A stretch of 64,000 bases of DNA from Fodinicurvata sediminis DSM 21159 (lineage in GTDB: Bacteria; Pseudomonadota; Alphaproteobacteria; Kiloniellales; DSM-21159): positions 434,001 to 498,000 of the forward strand of contig NZ_ATVH01000013.1 of the NCBI RefSeq assembly GCF_000420625.1, given 5' to 3'. The translations under genes and the position numbers were made by a program. Position 1 is the first letter of the stretch. Each line of letters opens with the position of its first letter. Shown here piece after piece: positions 57,169-64,000 of this stretch. The notes beneath the pieces were generated by a model. It did not search any database, was not told the origin of the DNA, and was given only the letters and a program-made list of their open reading frames with translations.

Positions 57169-58944
57169 GTGCTGTTCAACGCCGTCAAATGGCTGCTGGT
57201 GCGACCTCAGGACTATCGGCGCGAAAAGCCCGAAGAGGTCATTTACGGACTCGACGAAAGACCGCCGGCCCAAGCCCTGGCCGTGGTCGTGTTCCAGCAC
57301 TGCCTGCTGGCCCTGATGTTCATGGTCTACGCCATCCTGGCGGCGGAAGCGCGGGGTTTCGACAATCGGGAGACGATCTCCTACGTCAGCGGCTGCCTGC
57401 TGGTCCTGGGACTGGGCACCCTCCTTCAGGGGTGGCGGTCCCGATTCACACCCGGTGTGCCGCTGATCAACATTCCCAGTCCCGTGCCCATCGCGACCTA
57501 TGCCGCGATCATCACCCTCTATGGACCCGGTGCCGCCATTGGTGCGGTTATTTTCGCGAACCTGCTGCTGGCCTTGATGGTGCCCCTCCTGCCGCGGTTG
57601 CGGGCCTATTTCCCTCCGGAAGTCATTGGCGTGGTGGTCTTCATGCTGGGACTGGAACTTGTTTCCAGCGGTGTGCCCCGCAGTGTCGGATTGATCGGCG
57701 GTGAACAATTCTCGTCATCTGCCGCCTTGGTCGCTCTGGCGACCCTGGGTGGAATACTGGTGGCCTCAGTCTGGGGCAACATGCGCATACGCATACTGGC
57801 CGTTCTGATTGGAACCGTGGCCGGTGGAACCCTGGCCATTGTCCTGGGCCTGTTCGATCCAAGGATGATCGACCGCATGTCCGAACTGCCCCTGTTGGCG
57901 ATGCCGCTTTCGGACATCAGTATTCCGCTCCCCGAGTTCGTGCCCATGGCTATCCTGGTCTATCTGCTTGTGGAGCTCTTCGGGGTGATGGACCAGATGG
58001 CCGTGGGTCTGACTATCGACAAGCTGAATGACCGGAAATGGCGCCGCGCGGACATGCCATTGGTGTCCCGGTCCGTGATCGCGAATTGCCTGCAGAATGT
58101 CCTGCTCGGTGCCGGTGGTATGATTTCCGGAGGATCTTCGGGTGCCAACATCGGTCTGGCACATGCCAGTGGCATCATGTCCCGCCATGTTGCCATTGCC
58201 ACGGGCTGCGTCTTGATGGTCCTGGCCTTCCTGCCGGCTGTGGCCACTCTGGTGGTCCTGGTTCCCGAGCCAGTCGTGGGCGGTATCCTGGTCTACACAG
58301 CGGCATTCCTGATCGTTGCCGGTATGGAGCTGATCCTGTCGCGCATGATCAACATGAAGCGGACCTTCACGGTCGGCCTTTCGATCGTGGTCGGGTCCTC
58401 CCTGCTGATCGTGCCCCGCATCACCGAGCAGGCGCCCGAGTGGAGCCAGACCATTGTAGGTTCTGCCCTGATGGTGGGCTCGCTCTGTGCCGTGGCCCTG
58501 AACATGCTGTTCCGTATCGGGATAAAGAAAACCGCAAGCCTGGAGCTGAGCAGTGGCCATCCCGCGGCCGAGATTTCCGACTTTCTGGAACACCAGGGCA
58601 AGGTTTGGGGAGCGCGCCGCGAAGTGGTCTTGCGCGCCGGCATGGCCATCGGCGAAGCCATGGAGATACTCGACGATGCTGATGTCATTCAGGGACCGGT
58701 CACCTTGACCGTGCGCTTTGACGAGGTCGATGTTGTCTGTGCGCTGTCTTATGAAGGAAGGAAACTGACTCTGGGCGAGGGCGAGCAGGTCGATCTGGAA
58801 GCGCTGCTGGATGATGAGGACGACTCGGCCCTGGAGGCCGGCATGATGCAGGTTTCCACAATGATGATCAGGCGCCTTGCCGACCGGGTCAGGTCCTTCG
58901 AACGCAGTGGGCGTGCGAATCTGGTCCTGCAGTTCGAGCATTGA
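57169..58944 (+). CDS. NCS2 (xanthine/uracil-type) permease fused to degenerate RsbW-like domain
   Basis: A 591-residue protein. Residues 1-455 are a nucleobase-cation-symport-2 / SLC23-like permease of about 12-14 helices with IPSPVPIATYAAIITLYGPGAAIGA and GMISGGSSGANIGLAHASGI. Residues 463-591 align by eye with the neighbouring RsbW-like kinase (VVLRAGMAIGEAMEIL ... VTLTVRFDEVDVVCAL ... MMIRRLADRVRSFERSGRANLVLQF) but lack the N-box Asn and the GxGxxG loop, so it probably cannot bind ATP in the usual way. GTG 57169 follows AAGGAAGATCGG. It may present a STAS-docking surface at the membrane. Confidence 0.82.
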   Translation: MLFNAVKWLLVRPQDYRREKPEEVIYGLDERPPAQALAVVVFQHCLLALMFMVYAILAAEARGFDNRETISYVSGCLLVLGLGTLLQGWRSRFTPGVPLINIPSPVPIATYAAIITLYGPGAAIGAVIFANLLLALMVPLLPRLRAYFPPEVIGVVVFMLGLELVSSGVPRSVGLIGGEQFSSSAALVALATLGGILVASVWGNMRIRILAVLIGTVAGGTLAIVLGLFDPRMIDRMSELPLLAMPLSDISIPLPEFVPMAILVYLLVELFGVMDQMAVGLTIDKLNDRKWRRADMPLVSRSVIANCLQNVLLGAGGMISGGSSGANIGLAHASGIMSRHVAIATGCVLMVLAFLPAVATLVVLVPEPVVGGILVYTAAFLIVAGMELILSRMINMKRTFTVGLSIVVGSSLLIVPRITEQAPEWSQTIVGSALMVGSLCAVALNMLFRIGIKKTASLELSSGHPAAEISDFLEHQGKVWGARREVVLRAGMAIGEAMEILDDADVIQGPVTLTVRFDEVDVVCALSYEGRKLTLGEGEQVDLEALLDDEDDSALEAGMMQVSTMMIRRLADRVRSFERSGRANLVLQFEH

Positions 58945-58968
58945 AATGTCTCAGGGGGAGGCGACGCC

Positions 58969-59037
58969 ATGATTGATACCGGCTGGAACAGGCAGGCAGC
59001 AGATTTTCCGTGCGCCGGGAGGCGGCATGCGGCTTGA
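58969..59037 (+). CDS. Possible 22-residue leader peptide overlapping the sensor start
   Basis: ATG 58969 is preceded by GGGGGAGGCGACGCC, one of the best ribosome sites in the operon. It opens a 22-codon frame that ends at TGA 59035-59037, eight bases inside the start of the sensor gene. It may serve only to couple translation to that gene; the peptide has no recognised features. Confidence 0.3.
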   Translation: MIDTGWNRQAADFPCAGRRHAA

Positions 59038-59785
59038 ACTGCGCCATGGTCTGATCCTTGTATTCTCGATTCTTATGGGCCTGTCCGCCGTCTTCACGGT
59101 GACGCAGGTCCTGCTTTCCCAGCTTTCGCGCAGCCAGCAGGAAGCGCGGCTGGAGTTCCAGCTGGACAACCTGCGTGCCGATATCGAGGCGAACCTGCAG
59201 CTGGGCTTTCCCATCGACGAGATCACGCCGGCCCAGGACCTGATCGAGGAAGCCCGCCGCAATGATCCGACCCTTCTGGCGCTGGATATCTTCACGCCTG
59301 ATGGGGTTTCGCTCTATAGCACGGACCGAGGCGTGATCGGCGAGCCGGTGCCGCCGGCATGGCTGGAGGCTGTTGCCGCCGCCGACTCGCAGCAACGCTG
59401 GACCCACGACAGCCGGGGCGAGATGCTTCTGGGGCTGCCGATCCGCAACGACCTGGGTGAGAGCGTGGCCCAGATCGTCAGCGTCACCTCGGCCCAGGAG
59501 ATGGAGGCCCGTGAAGGCGGGCTGCAGCGTGCACTGATCCTGCATGCTCTCTGGATCGTGCCGCTTGCTGCGATTGGCGCCCTCCTGCTGTCTGTTTGGT
59601 TGACGCGCCGTGAGTCCCGGCGTTTTCGTCAGGCGGCGGCCCGCTTGCATGGCCTGACTGTTACAGACTCGCCGCTAACGGACCTGGAGCGCGAGGCAGC
59701 GCGCGCGCAGCGCGAGGGTGAACAGGCCTTGAGTCGCCTGGATACCACGGGCCGCCGGCTGGAGGAGGTGGGCGATGGCCTCTGA
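59027..59785 (+). CDS. Stand-alone membrane sensor protein, paralog of 50654
   Basis: A 252-residue protein: helix at about 8-28, periplasmic sensor (NLQLGFPIDEITPAQDLI, LLALDIFTPDGVSLYSTDRG), second helix at about 168-190, and a cytoplasmic coiled tail (LEREAARAQREGEQALSRLD). It has no output domain. ATG 59027 follows GGGAGGCGGC. It overlaps the next sensor gene by 11 bases, and both precede the phosphatase, so they likely form a hetero-complex that controls it. Confidence 0.75.
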   Translation: MRLELRHGLILVFSILMGLSAVFTVTQVLLSQLSRSQQEARLEFQLDNLRADIEANLQLGFPIDEITPAQDLIEEARRNDPTLLALDIFTPDGVSLYSTDRGVIGEPVPPAWLEAVAAADSQQRWTHDSRGEMLLGLPIRNDLGESVAQIVSVTSAQEMEAREGGLQRALILHALWIVPLAAIGALLLSVWLTRRESRRFRQAAARLHGLTVTDSPLTDLEREAARAQREGEQALSRLDTTGRRLEEVGDGL

Positions 59786-60626
59786 CAGCCGGATTCAACG
59801 CATGCTGTCGACTCGTACAGCCTGGCGGACAACGGCCGTTGGCCTGGTTTTCCTGCTGGTGTTCTTGGCCGGCCTGCCGGTCATCTGGCTGGGCCTCTCG
59901 GATATGGAGCAGGAACTGTCCAGCGAACGTGCGGCGGCACAACGCGCCATGGGCGATATCATGACGCGCGAGGTTGGCCAGGCGCTGTCCTATGGCATCC
60001 CCCTTTCGGCCATTCCCGATCTGGAGAGCTATCTTTCCGATACGCGCGAACGCCTGCCGGTCGTGGCGGCTGTCGAGGTAAGGCAGGAGGGTCAGGCCGT
60101 TGCAAGTGCCGGAGATCCCGCGGCCCTGGACGACGGCGAGGTCATGACCCTGCCACTACGGGCGAATGGTCAGCAGCGCGGCGAGCTTTTGTTGGCGCAT
60201 CAGTCCGGGCAGTTGGAACAGGCACTGTGGCCATTGATCCTGAGCCTGTTGCTGGCGGCATTGCTGGCCGCCGCCCTGGCGGGGGCGGCCAGCTGGCTTC
60301 TGGCCTGGCGCCCGCTGCAGGAAGTCGAAACGGAGCTTGCCCGGGAACTTGAAGCGGTCTCTCAAGGAGACTTCACCGGCGCTGACTCTCGGCCCAGAGG
60401 CCTGCCCAGCGATATGACCCTGTCGGCCCTGCGTGAGCTGAAAGGCCGTGTGAATGCACGCTATTACCTGGTCTGGCAACAGGCGGTCGGCCTACGAGCC
60501 ATCGATTTCGATGAAAGCTTGAAGGAGCCGGTCACCGCCGTGATGGAGCCACTCGAGCGCCAGTGGCGGTTCCGTACGGAGCCCCCCGAGCTGGCCAGCT
60601 CGGCCGATCCTGAGGGAGGGGTGTGA
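59775..60626 (+). CDS. Stand-alone membrane sensor protein with HAMP-like tail
   Basis: A 283-residue protein: helix at about 18-40, periplasmic sensor (ALSYGIPLSAIPDLESYL, VVAAVEVRQEGQAVAS), second helix at about 152-178, then a HAMP-like segment (RPLQEVETELARELEAVSQGDF) and about 70 more cytoplasmic residues. There is no catalytic domain. It shares the sensor pattern with the other three copies. It is coupled by TGATG to the phosphatase gene and is probably its upstream receptor. Confidence 0.75.
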   Translation: MASDSRIQRMLSTRTAWRTTAVGLVFLLVFLAGLPVIWLGLSDMEQELSSERAAAQRAMGDIMTREVGQALSYGIPLSAIPDLESYLSDTRERLPVVAAVEVRQEGQAVASAGDPAALDDGEVMTLPLRANGQQRGELLLAHQSGQLEQALWPLILSLLLAALLAAALAGAASWLLAWRPLQEVETELARELEAVSQGDFTGADSRPRGLPSDMTLSALRELKGRVNARYYLVWQQAVGLRAIDFDESLKEPVTAVMEPLERQWRFRTEPPELASSADPEGGV

Positions 60627-62707
60627 TGCTGCTGCGTACGCGAATCTCCCTGATCTTCCTTGCGGGATTGGTGGTCCTGGCGCTGGGCCTGCTGTGGGCA
60701 GCCGACCTGCGCGAGCGCGAAAGCGAGGAACGCTTCACCAAGGTGGCTTTGACCGGGCAGGAGGCGCTCTGGCAACAGCTTGTCGAACGGGAAAGCGCCA
60801 ACCTGGCCCAGCTGCAAGAGGCCATCCAGTCGGATCGGCGTCTGGCCCGAGCGGCCAATGAGGGCGCGCGTTCGGCAACGGGTATGGCCCTGCGCGCCCT
60901 GCTGCAGGACAACGGCCTTTCACCCGACGTGGTGGAGGTAGCCGATGCCGACGGCAACGTGATCCATTCCAAGCGGATGGAAATCGATGCGGCCCGTGTC
61001 CTGGACCTGACGAGCCTGGCCGAGGTTGCCGCGGGAAAATCCCTCAGCGGTCTGTGGCAGGACCGCAGTGATCGTTTCCTGATTGTCCATGCCTTCCCAT
61101 TGTCGGAGGATCCCGGCGAAGGGCGGGAGTCCCTTGTGGTGACGCTGGGCAGCAATGCGGAGGGCCTGCTGGACTCCTTCTCGCAGACTCTCGAGGCCCC
61201 GGCCTATCTGGTGAACCCGCGCGGACGCATGGTGGTCGGCAGCGATCCGGACCTCTGGGCCCGGCTGGACCCGCAGCTGCCGCTGCGCAGTGCCAGCATG
61301 GACACCCTGCGGGAGGAGAACCGACTCTATTCCCTCAGCGGGGTTCCGGTGGAAGACGTGAACCAGGGCCAGGCTGGCCTGCTGGTGACCCTGCGGGATG
61401 CAACCGAGCCGCTTTCGCGTCTGCAGATGATCGATCGGGTAACCCTGGTGGGCGGGCTGGCTTTCCTGTTGCTCACCGCGCTGGGCGTGCATCTCTATCT
61501 GCGAAGCTCCTTCCGGCCCCTGGAGCAATCCATAGATACATTGAATGCCCTGGCGCGCCAGGACCAGCGAGGCGGACAGGACAAGGCGGGCGGCGACGAA
61601 ATTCACCGCATCGGTGTTGCCATCGGGCAGTTGCGGCGCAGCCTGCAGAGCCTGAGCGACCTGCGCCTGCAGCGCGATCGCCAGCGCCGCAGGCAGGAAC
61701 GCCTGATCCGCACGCGGCTTCAGGAACTGGCGGGCGCCCTTGATGCTGATGCCCGCAACGAGATCATGGAGATTCTCGAAAATGCCGACCGGGCCCAGGA
61801 CACCGAAGGCCTGGCCGACAGTGCGGCCCAGGATCACGATCTGGTCTTCCTGGCCAATGTCCTGCAGCTGCTCTCGCGCCGCGTGACGGAACAGCACCAG
61901 CGCCTGAACGACCTGATTGCCGAGTTGCGCGATGCCCTGATCACCAAGACCAAGCTGGCCGGTATCCAGCAGGAGCTGGACATTGCCCGGCGCGTGCAGC
62001 TGGCCCTGGTGCCCACCGACTTCCCGCAGCTGCCGGGCGCCGAGGTGCAGGGCGGCATGACCCCGGCCAAGGAAGTGGGCGGCGATTTCTTCGATTTCTT
62101 CCAGATCACCGAGGACAGCTATGCCCTGATGGTGGGCGATGTCTCGGGCAAGGGCGTGCCTGCCGCGCTGTTCATGGCCATTTCGCGCACTTTGCTGCGC
62201 GCTACGGCGCGCTATGAACGCGACCCCGCACGCTGCGTGAAGAGCGTCAACGACCTGCTGGCCAGCGAGAACGAGCAGATGCTGTTCGTGACCCTGTTCT
62301 ATGCCATCATCAATGTGCGCACGGGCCGCCTGGACTATGTCAACGCCGGGCACAATCCGCCGCTGCTGGTGGATGACAAGGGCCAGAGCCGCTATCTGCC
62401 GTCCACGGGCGACATGGCGCTGGCCGTCATGGACGATGTGGGCTTCACCAACGAAACGCTGGAGCTGCAGCCGGACGAGACGCTCCTGGTCTTCACTGAC
62501 GGCATCACCGAGGCCTTCAACAGCGAAGACGAGGCCTACGGTGAGGACCGTCTTCAGGCCGTTGCCGAAGACCTGCAGAAGGGGGGCGGCAGTGTCGCCG
62601 GCTGGGTCGGCGGCCTGATGGAGGATCTGGAAGCTTTCGTGGGCGAAGCCGAACAGTCGGACGACATCACCTATCTGGCGATCCGCACGCGTTCCGGAGA
62701 GTTATAG
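60626..62707 (+). CDS. Membrane-anchored SpoIIE/RsbU-type PP2C serine phosphatase
   Basis: A 693-residue receptor phosphatase. It has a helix at about 5-25, a large periplasmic domain of about 240 residues, a second helix (VTLVGGLAFLLLTALGVHLYL), a HAMP-like and coiled-coil section, and a C-terminal PP2C-type domain from about 440. Metal-binding aspartates are in EVGGDFFDFF (near 486), VGDVSGKGVPAALFMA (near 506), FTDGITEAFN (near 625) and SDDITYLAIR (near 680). It should dephosphorylate the STAS antagonist encoded at 56781. GTG 60623 is an alternative start. Confidence 0.93.
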   Translation: MLLRTRISLIFLAGLVVLALGLLWAADLRERESEERFTKVALTGQEALWQQLVERESANLAQLQEAIQSDRRLARAANEGARSATGMALRALLQDNGLSPDVVEVADADGNVIHSKRMEIDAARVLDLTSLAEVAAGKSLSGLWQDRSDRFLIVHAFPLSEDPGEGRESLVVTLGSNAEGLLDSFSQTLEAPAYLVNPRGRMVVGSDPDLWARLDPQLPLRSASMDTLREENRLYSLSGVPVEDVNQGQAGLLVTLRDATEPLSRLQMIDRVTLVGGLAFLLLTALGVHLYLRSSFRPLEQSIDTLNALARQDQRGGQDKAGGDEIHRIGVAIGQLRRSLQSLSDLRLQRDRQRRRQERLIRTRLQELAGALDADARNEIMEILENADRAQDTEGLADSAAQDHDLVFLANVLQLLSRRVTEQHQRLNDLIAELRDALITKTKLAGIQQELDIARRVQLALVPTDFPQLPGAEVQGGMTPAKEVGGDFFDFFQITEDSYALMVGDVSGKGVPAALFMAISRTLLRATARYERDPARCVKSVNDLLASENEQMLFVTLFYAIINVRTGRLDYVNAGHNPPLLVDDKGQSRYLPSTGDMALAVMDDVGFTNETLELQPDETLLVFTDGITEAFNSEDEAYGEDRLQAVAEDLQKGGGSVAGWVGGLMEDLEAFVGEAEQSDDITYLAIRTRSGEL

Positions 62708-62744
62708 GAGACTCATAGGAGCAGCGGACGTTTCAACGGGGCGG

Positions 62745-63701
62745 CTAAAAGGTCTTTCCCACGATCCGGCTGCGCCAAAGCGCAAGGATATGACGGGGCA
62801 GACGGCCGTCGATGACGGCCAGGCCCAGGGCGATCAGGCCCATGCCGGCAAAGTGCTGGGGCGCCAGGCGTTCGCCCAGGACCAGGGCCCCCAGAAGGAT
62901 GGCCGTCACCGGAACCAGGAAGGTGACCAGTTGCACCGAGGTGGCGCCGGCCAGCGACAGGATCCGGAAATAGAGGATATAGGCCAGGGCCGTCGAGAGC
63001 AGGGCCAGGGCCAGAATCGCCAGCCAGACTTCTGCCGGTGGCAGGTCCAAAGTGAAGGGGCGGTCAACCAGAAGCGCCAGCGGCACCAGGATCAGGCTGG
63101 ACATGGTGACCTGTCCCGTGGCCGTCATCAGGGGATGGACGCCCAGGTCCCGGAAGCGTCGGCCAAAGACCGCGGCGCTGGCATAAGACAGGGCCGCGCC
63201 CAGGATCGCCAGCTGGGCCAGGGCACTGGCCTCGCGCCCTGTCAGGACAGCGGGGCCGATCATCACGACGGTGCCGACCAGGCCGACGAAGACGCCTGAC
63301 AGCTTCAAACCGGTGACGCGCTCGTCGGCCAGGAAAATGCCGGCCAGGACCACGGTGAACAGTGGGGTGGTGGCATTCAGGATGGAAGCCAGGCCGGAGG
63401 CGATCTGGGATTGCCCCCAGACGATCAGCGAGAAGGGAATGGCGTTGTTGAACACGCCCATCACCAGGAAGGCCCGCCAGATGGCGGGCGAACGGGGCAG
63501 TGTGACGCCCCGCAGAAGGCAGACGCACCAGAGGGCCGACGCGGCAAGGCCCAGGCGCAGGGCCACGATTGTCAGCGGCGGCAGGCTCTTGACCGCGACC
63601 CCCACGAAGAAGAAGGCCCCGCCCCACAGAAGGGAGAGGGTCACCAGCAGGCCCCAGGTTCCTGGGGTCATGGAGCCCTGGGACTGGATGTTCGGGGCCA
63701 T
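62745..63701 (-). CDS. DMT-superfamily (EamA) transporter
   Basis: A 318-residue exporter with ten hydrophobic helices in two EamA repeats: LLWGGAFFFVGVAVKSLPPLTIVALRLG in the first and TALAYILYFRILSLAGATSVQLVTFLVPVTAILLGALVLGERL in the second. It may export metabolites or amino acids. ATG 63701 has GAGGAGG seven bases upstream on the minus strand; the frame extends to 63875 without likeness. Convergent with the phosphatase gene. Confidence 0.9.
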   Translation of the reverse strand: MAPNIQSQGSMTPGTWGLLVTLSLLWGGAFFFVGVAVKSLPPLTIVALRLGLAASALWCVCLLRGVTLPRSPAIWRAFLVMGVFNNAIPFSLIVWGQSQIASGLASILNATTPLFTVVLAGIFLADERVTGLKLSGVFVGLVGTVVMIGPAVLTGREASALAQLAILGAALSYASAAVFGRRFRDLGVHPLMTATGQVTMSSLILVPLALLVDRPFTLDLPPAEVWLAILALALLSTALAYILYFRILSLAGATSVQLVTFLVPVTAILLGALVLGERLAPQHFAGMGLIALGLAVIDGRLPRHILALWRSRIVGKTF

Positions 63702-63828
63702 CGGGGCCTCCTCCTCATGAGCGTGTGTGGAGCCTGCCGCGGAGCATAGACGGTGACGGTCGCCCCTGCCTTCCCGTTTCTTGCAGGTCTGCCTTGATCC
63801 TCGGCCGCGCCGCGCCAAATCCTGTTTC

Positions 63829-64000
63829 ATGCATCTGCCGAGACGACGATTCCTGCAACTGGGCCTGCTGGCCACTGCCCTTGCCGCACCGCCTGTGGGG
63901 ACGACCCGGGCGTCGGAGCGGACCGGCCTGGACGCGGCGATCGAGCGCGCCCGGGGCCTCGACCGGCTGCAAGGCCTGATCGTGGCACAGCAGGGCCGAA
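63829..64000 (+). CDS. Tat-exported protein, partial (possibly beta-lactamase-like serine hydrolase)
   Basis: ATG 63829 opens a frame that runs off the right edge (57 complete codons). It begins with a basic, hydrophobic signal (LPRRRFLQLGLLATALAAPP), a likely Tat leader. The mature start, AIERARGLDRLQGLIVAQQGR, resembles the opening of class-C beta-lactamase-like serine hydrolases, but catalytic motifs lie outside the window. Divergent from the DMT gene with 127 bases between starts. Confidence 0.6.
   Translation, partial: MHLPRRRFLQLGLLATALAAPPVGTTRASERTGLDAAIERARGLDRLQGLIVAQQGR

Overview
The window is GC-rich, densely packed chromosomal DNA with short gaps, many 1-4 base start/stop overlaps and G/C-rich third codon positions. 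The gene content suggests an alphaproteobacterium, probably of a Rhodospirillales-like lineage. Supporting genes are a RegB/RegA redox two-component pair, a three-gene petABC cytochrome bc1 operon beside trmL-hemF and an MTA phosphorylase, a NodT-type RND outer-membrane lipoprotein, glutathione-dependent formaldehyde oxidation and a Tat-exported OpgG/D protein. The lineage is inferred from this content alone. I see no rRNA, tRNA, CRISPR array, insertion sequence or prophage.

Layout. 1-6009: malic enzyme (cut by the left edge), formaldehyde detoxification (adhC-fghA), a periplasmic glucan synthesis protein and a renalase-like flavoprotein. 6152-8655: a bufferin operon, with a small four-cysteine secreted peptide (DUF2282), an MNIO maturase (DUF692), its DUF2063 partner and a DoxX membrane protein, followed by msrA, a GNAT and an alpha/beta hydrolase of lower GC. 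10823-17587 (minus): a MoxR-DUF58-DUF4159-VWA operon ending in an intrinsic terminator. 17634-23259: DUF1285, a Nudix CoA pyrophosphatase, a tRNA nucleotidyltransferase, then modE-modABC with a ModE box overlapping the modA -10. 23272-30706: trmL-hemF, petABC with a strong terminator, mtnP, a VOC protein and purD. 30793-39971: xseA, a TetR-controlled tripartite RND efflux pump and a lipid kinase. 40111-48667: an MFS transporter, regB-regA, a YgjP-like metalloprotease, an Ada-type regulator/methyltransferase, small metabolic genes, an unrecognised membrane protein and an SDR.

48879-62707 (all plus strand) is the most unusual part. It holds a partner-switching signalling locus: an RsbW/SpoIIAB-like kinase, a STAS antagonist and a membrane-bound SpoIIE/PP2C phosphatase. 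These sit among three stand-alone membrane sensor proteins of one architecture, a fourth copy of that sensor fused to an MFS transporter, an NCS2-type permease with a degenerate RsbW-like C-terminal domain, a TrpX-type ABC binding protein without its ABC partners, a GNAT and an alanine racemase. A Na/Pi-cotransporter-like gene precedes it. No sigma factor is visible nearby, so the output is unknown. I infer an envelope- or transport-sensing switch.

The window ends with a DMT exporter (minus) and the start of a Tat-exported protein that runs off the right edge.
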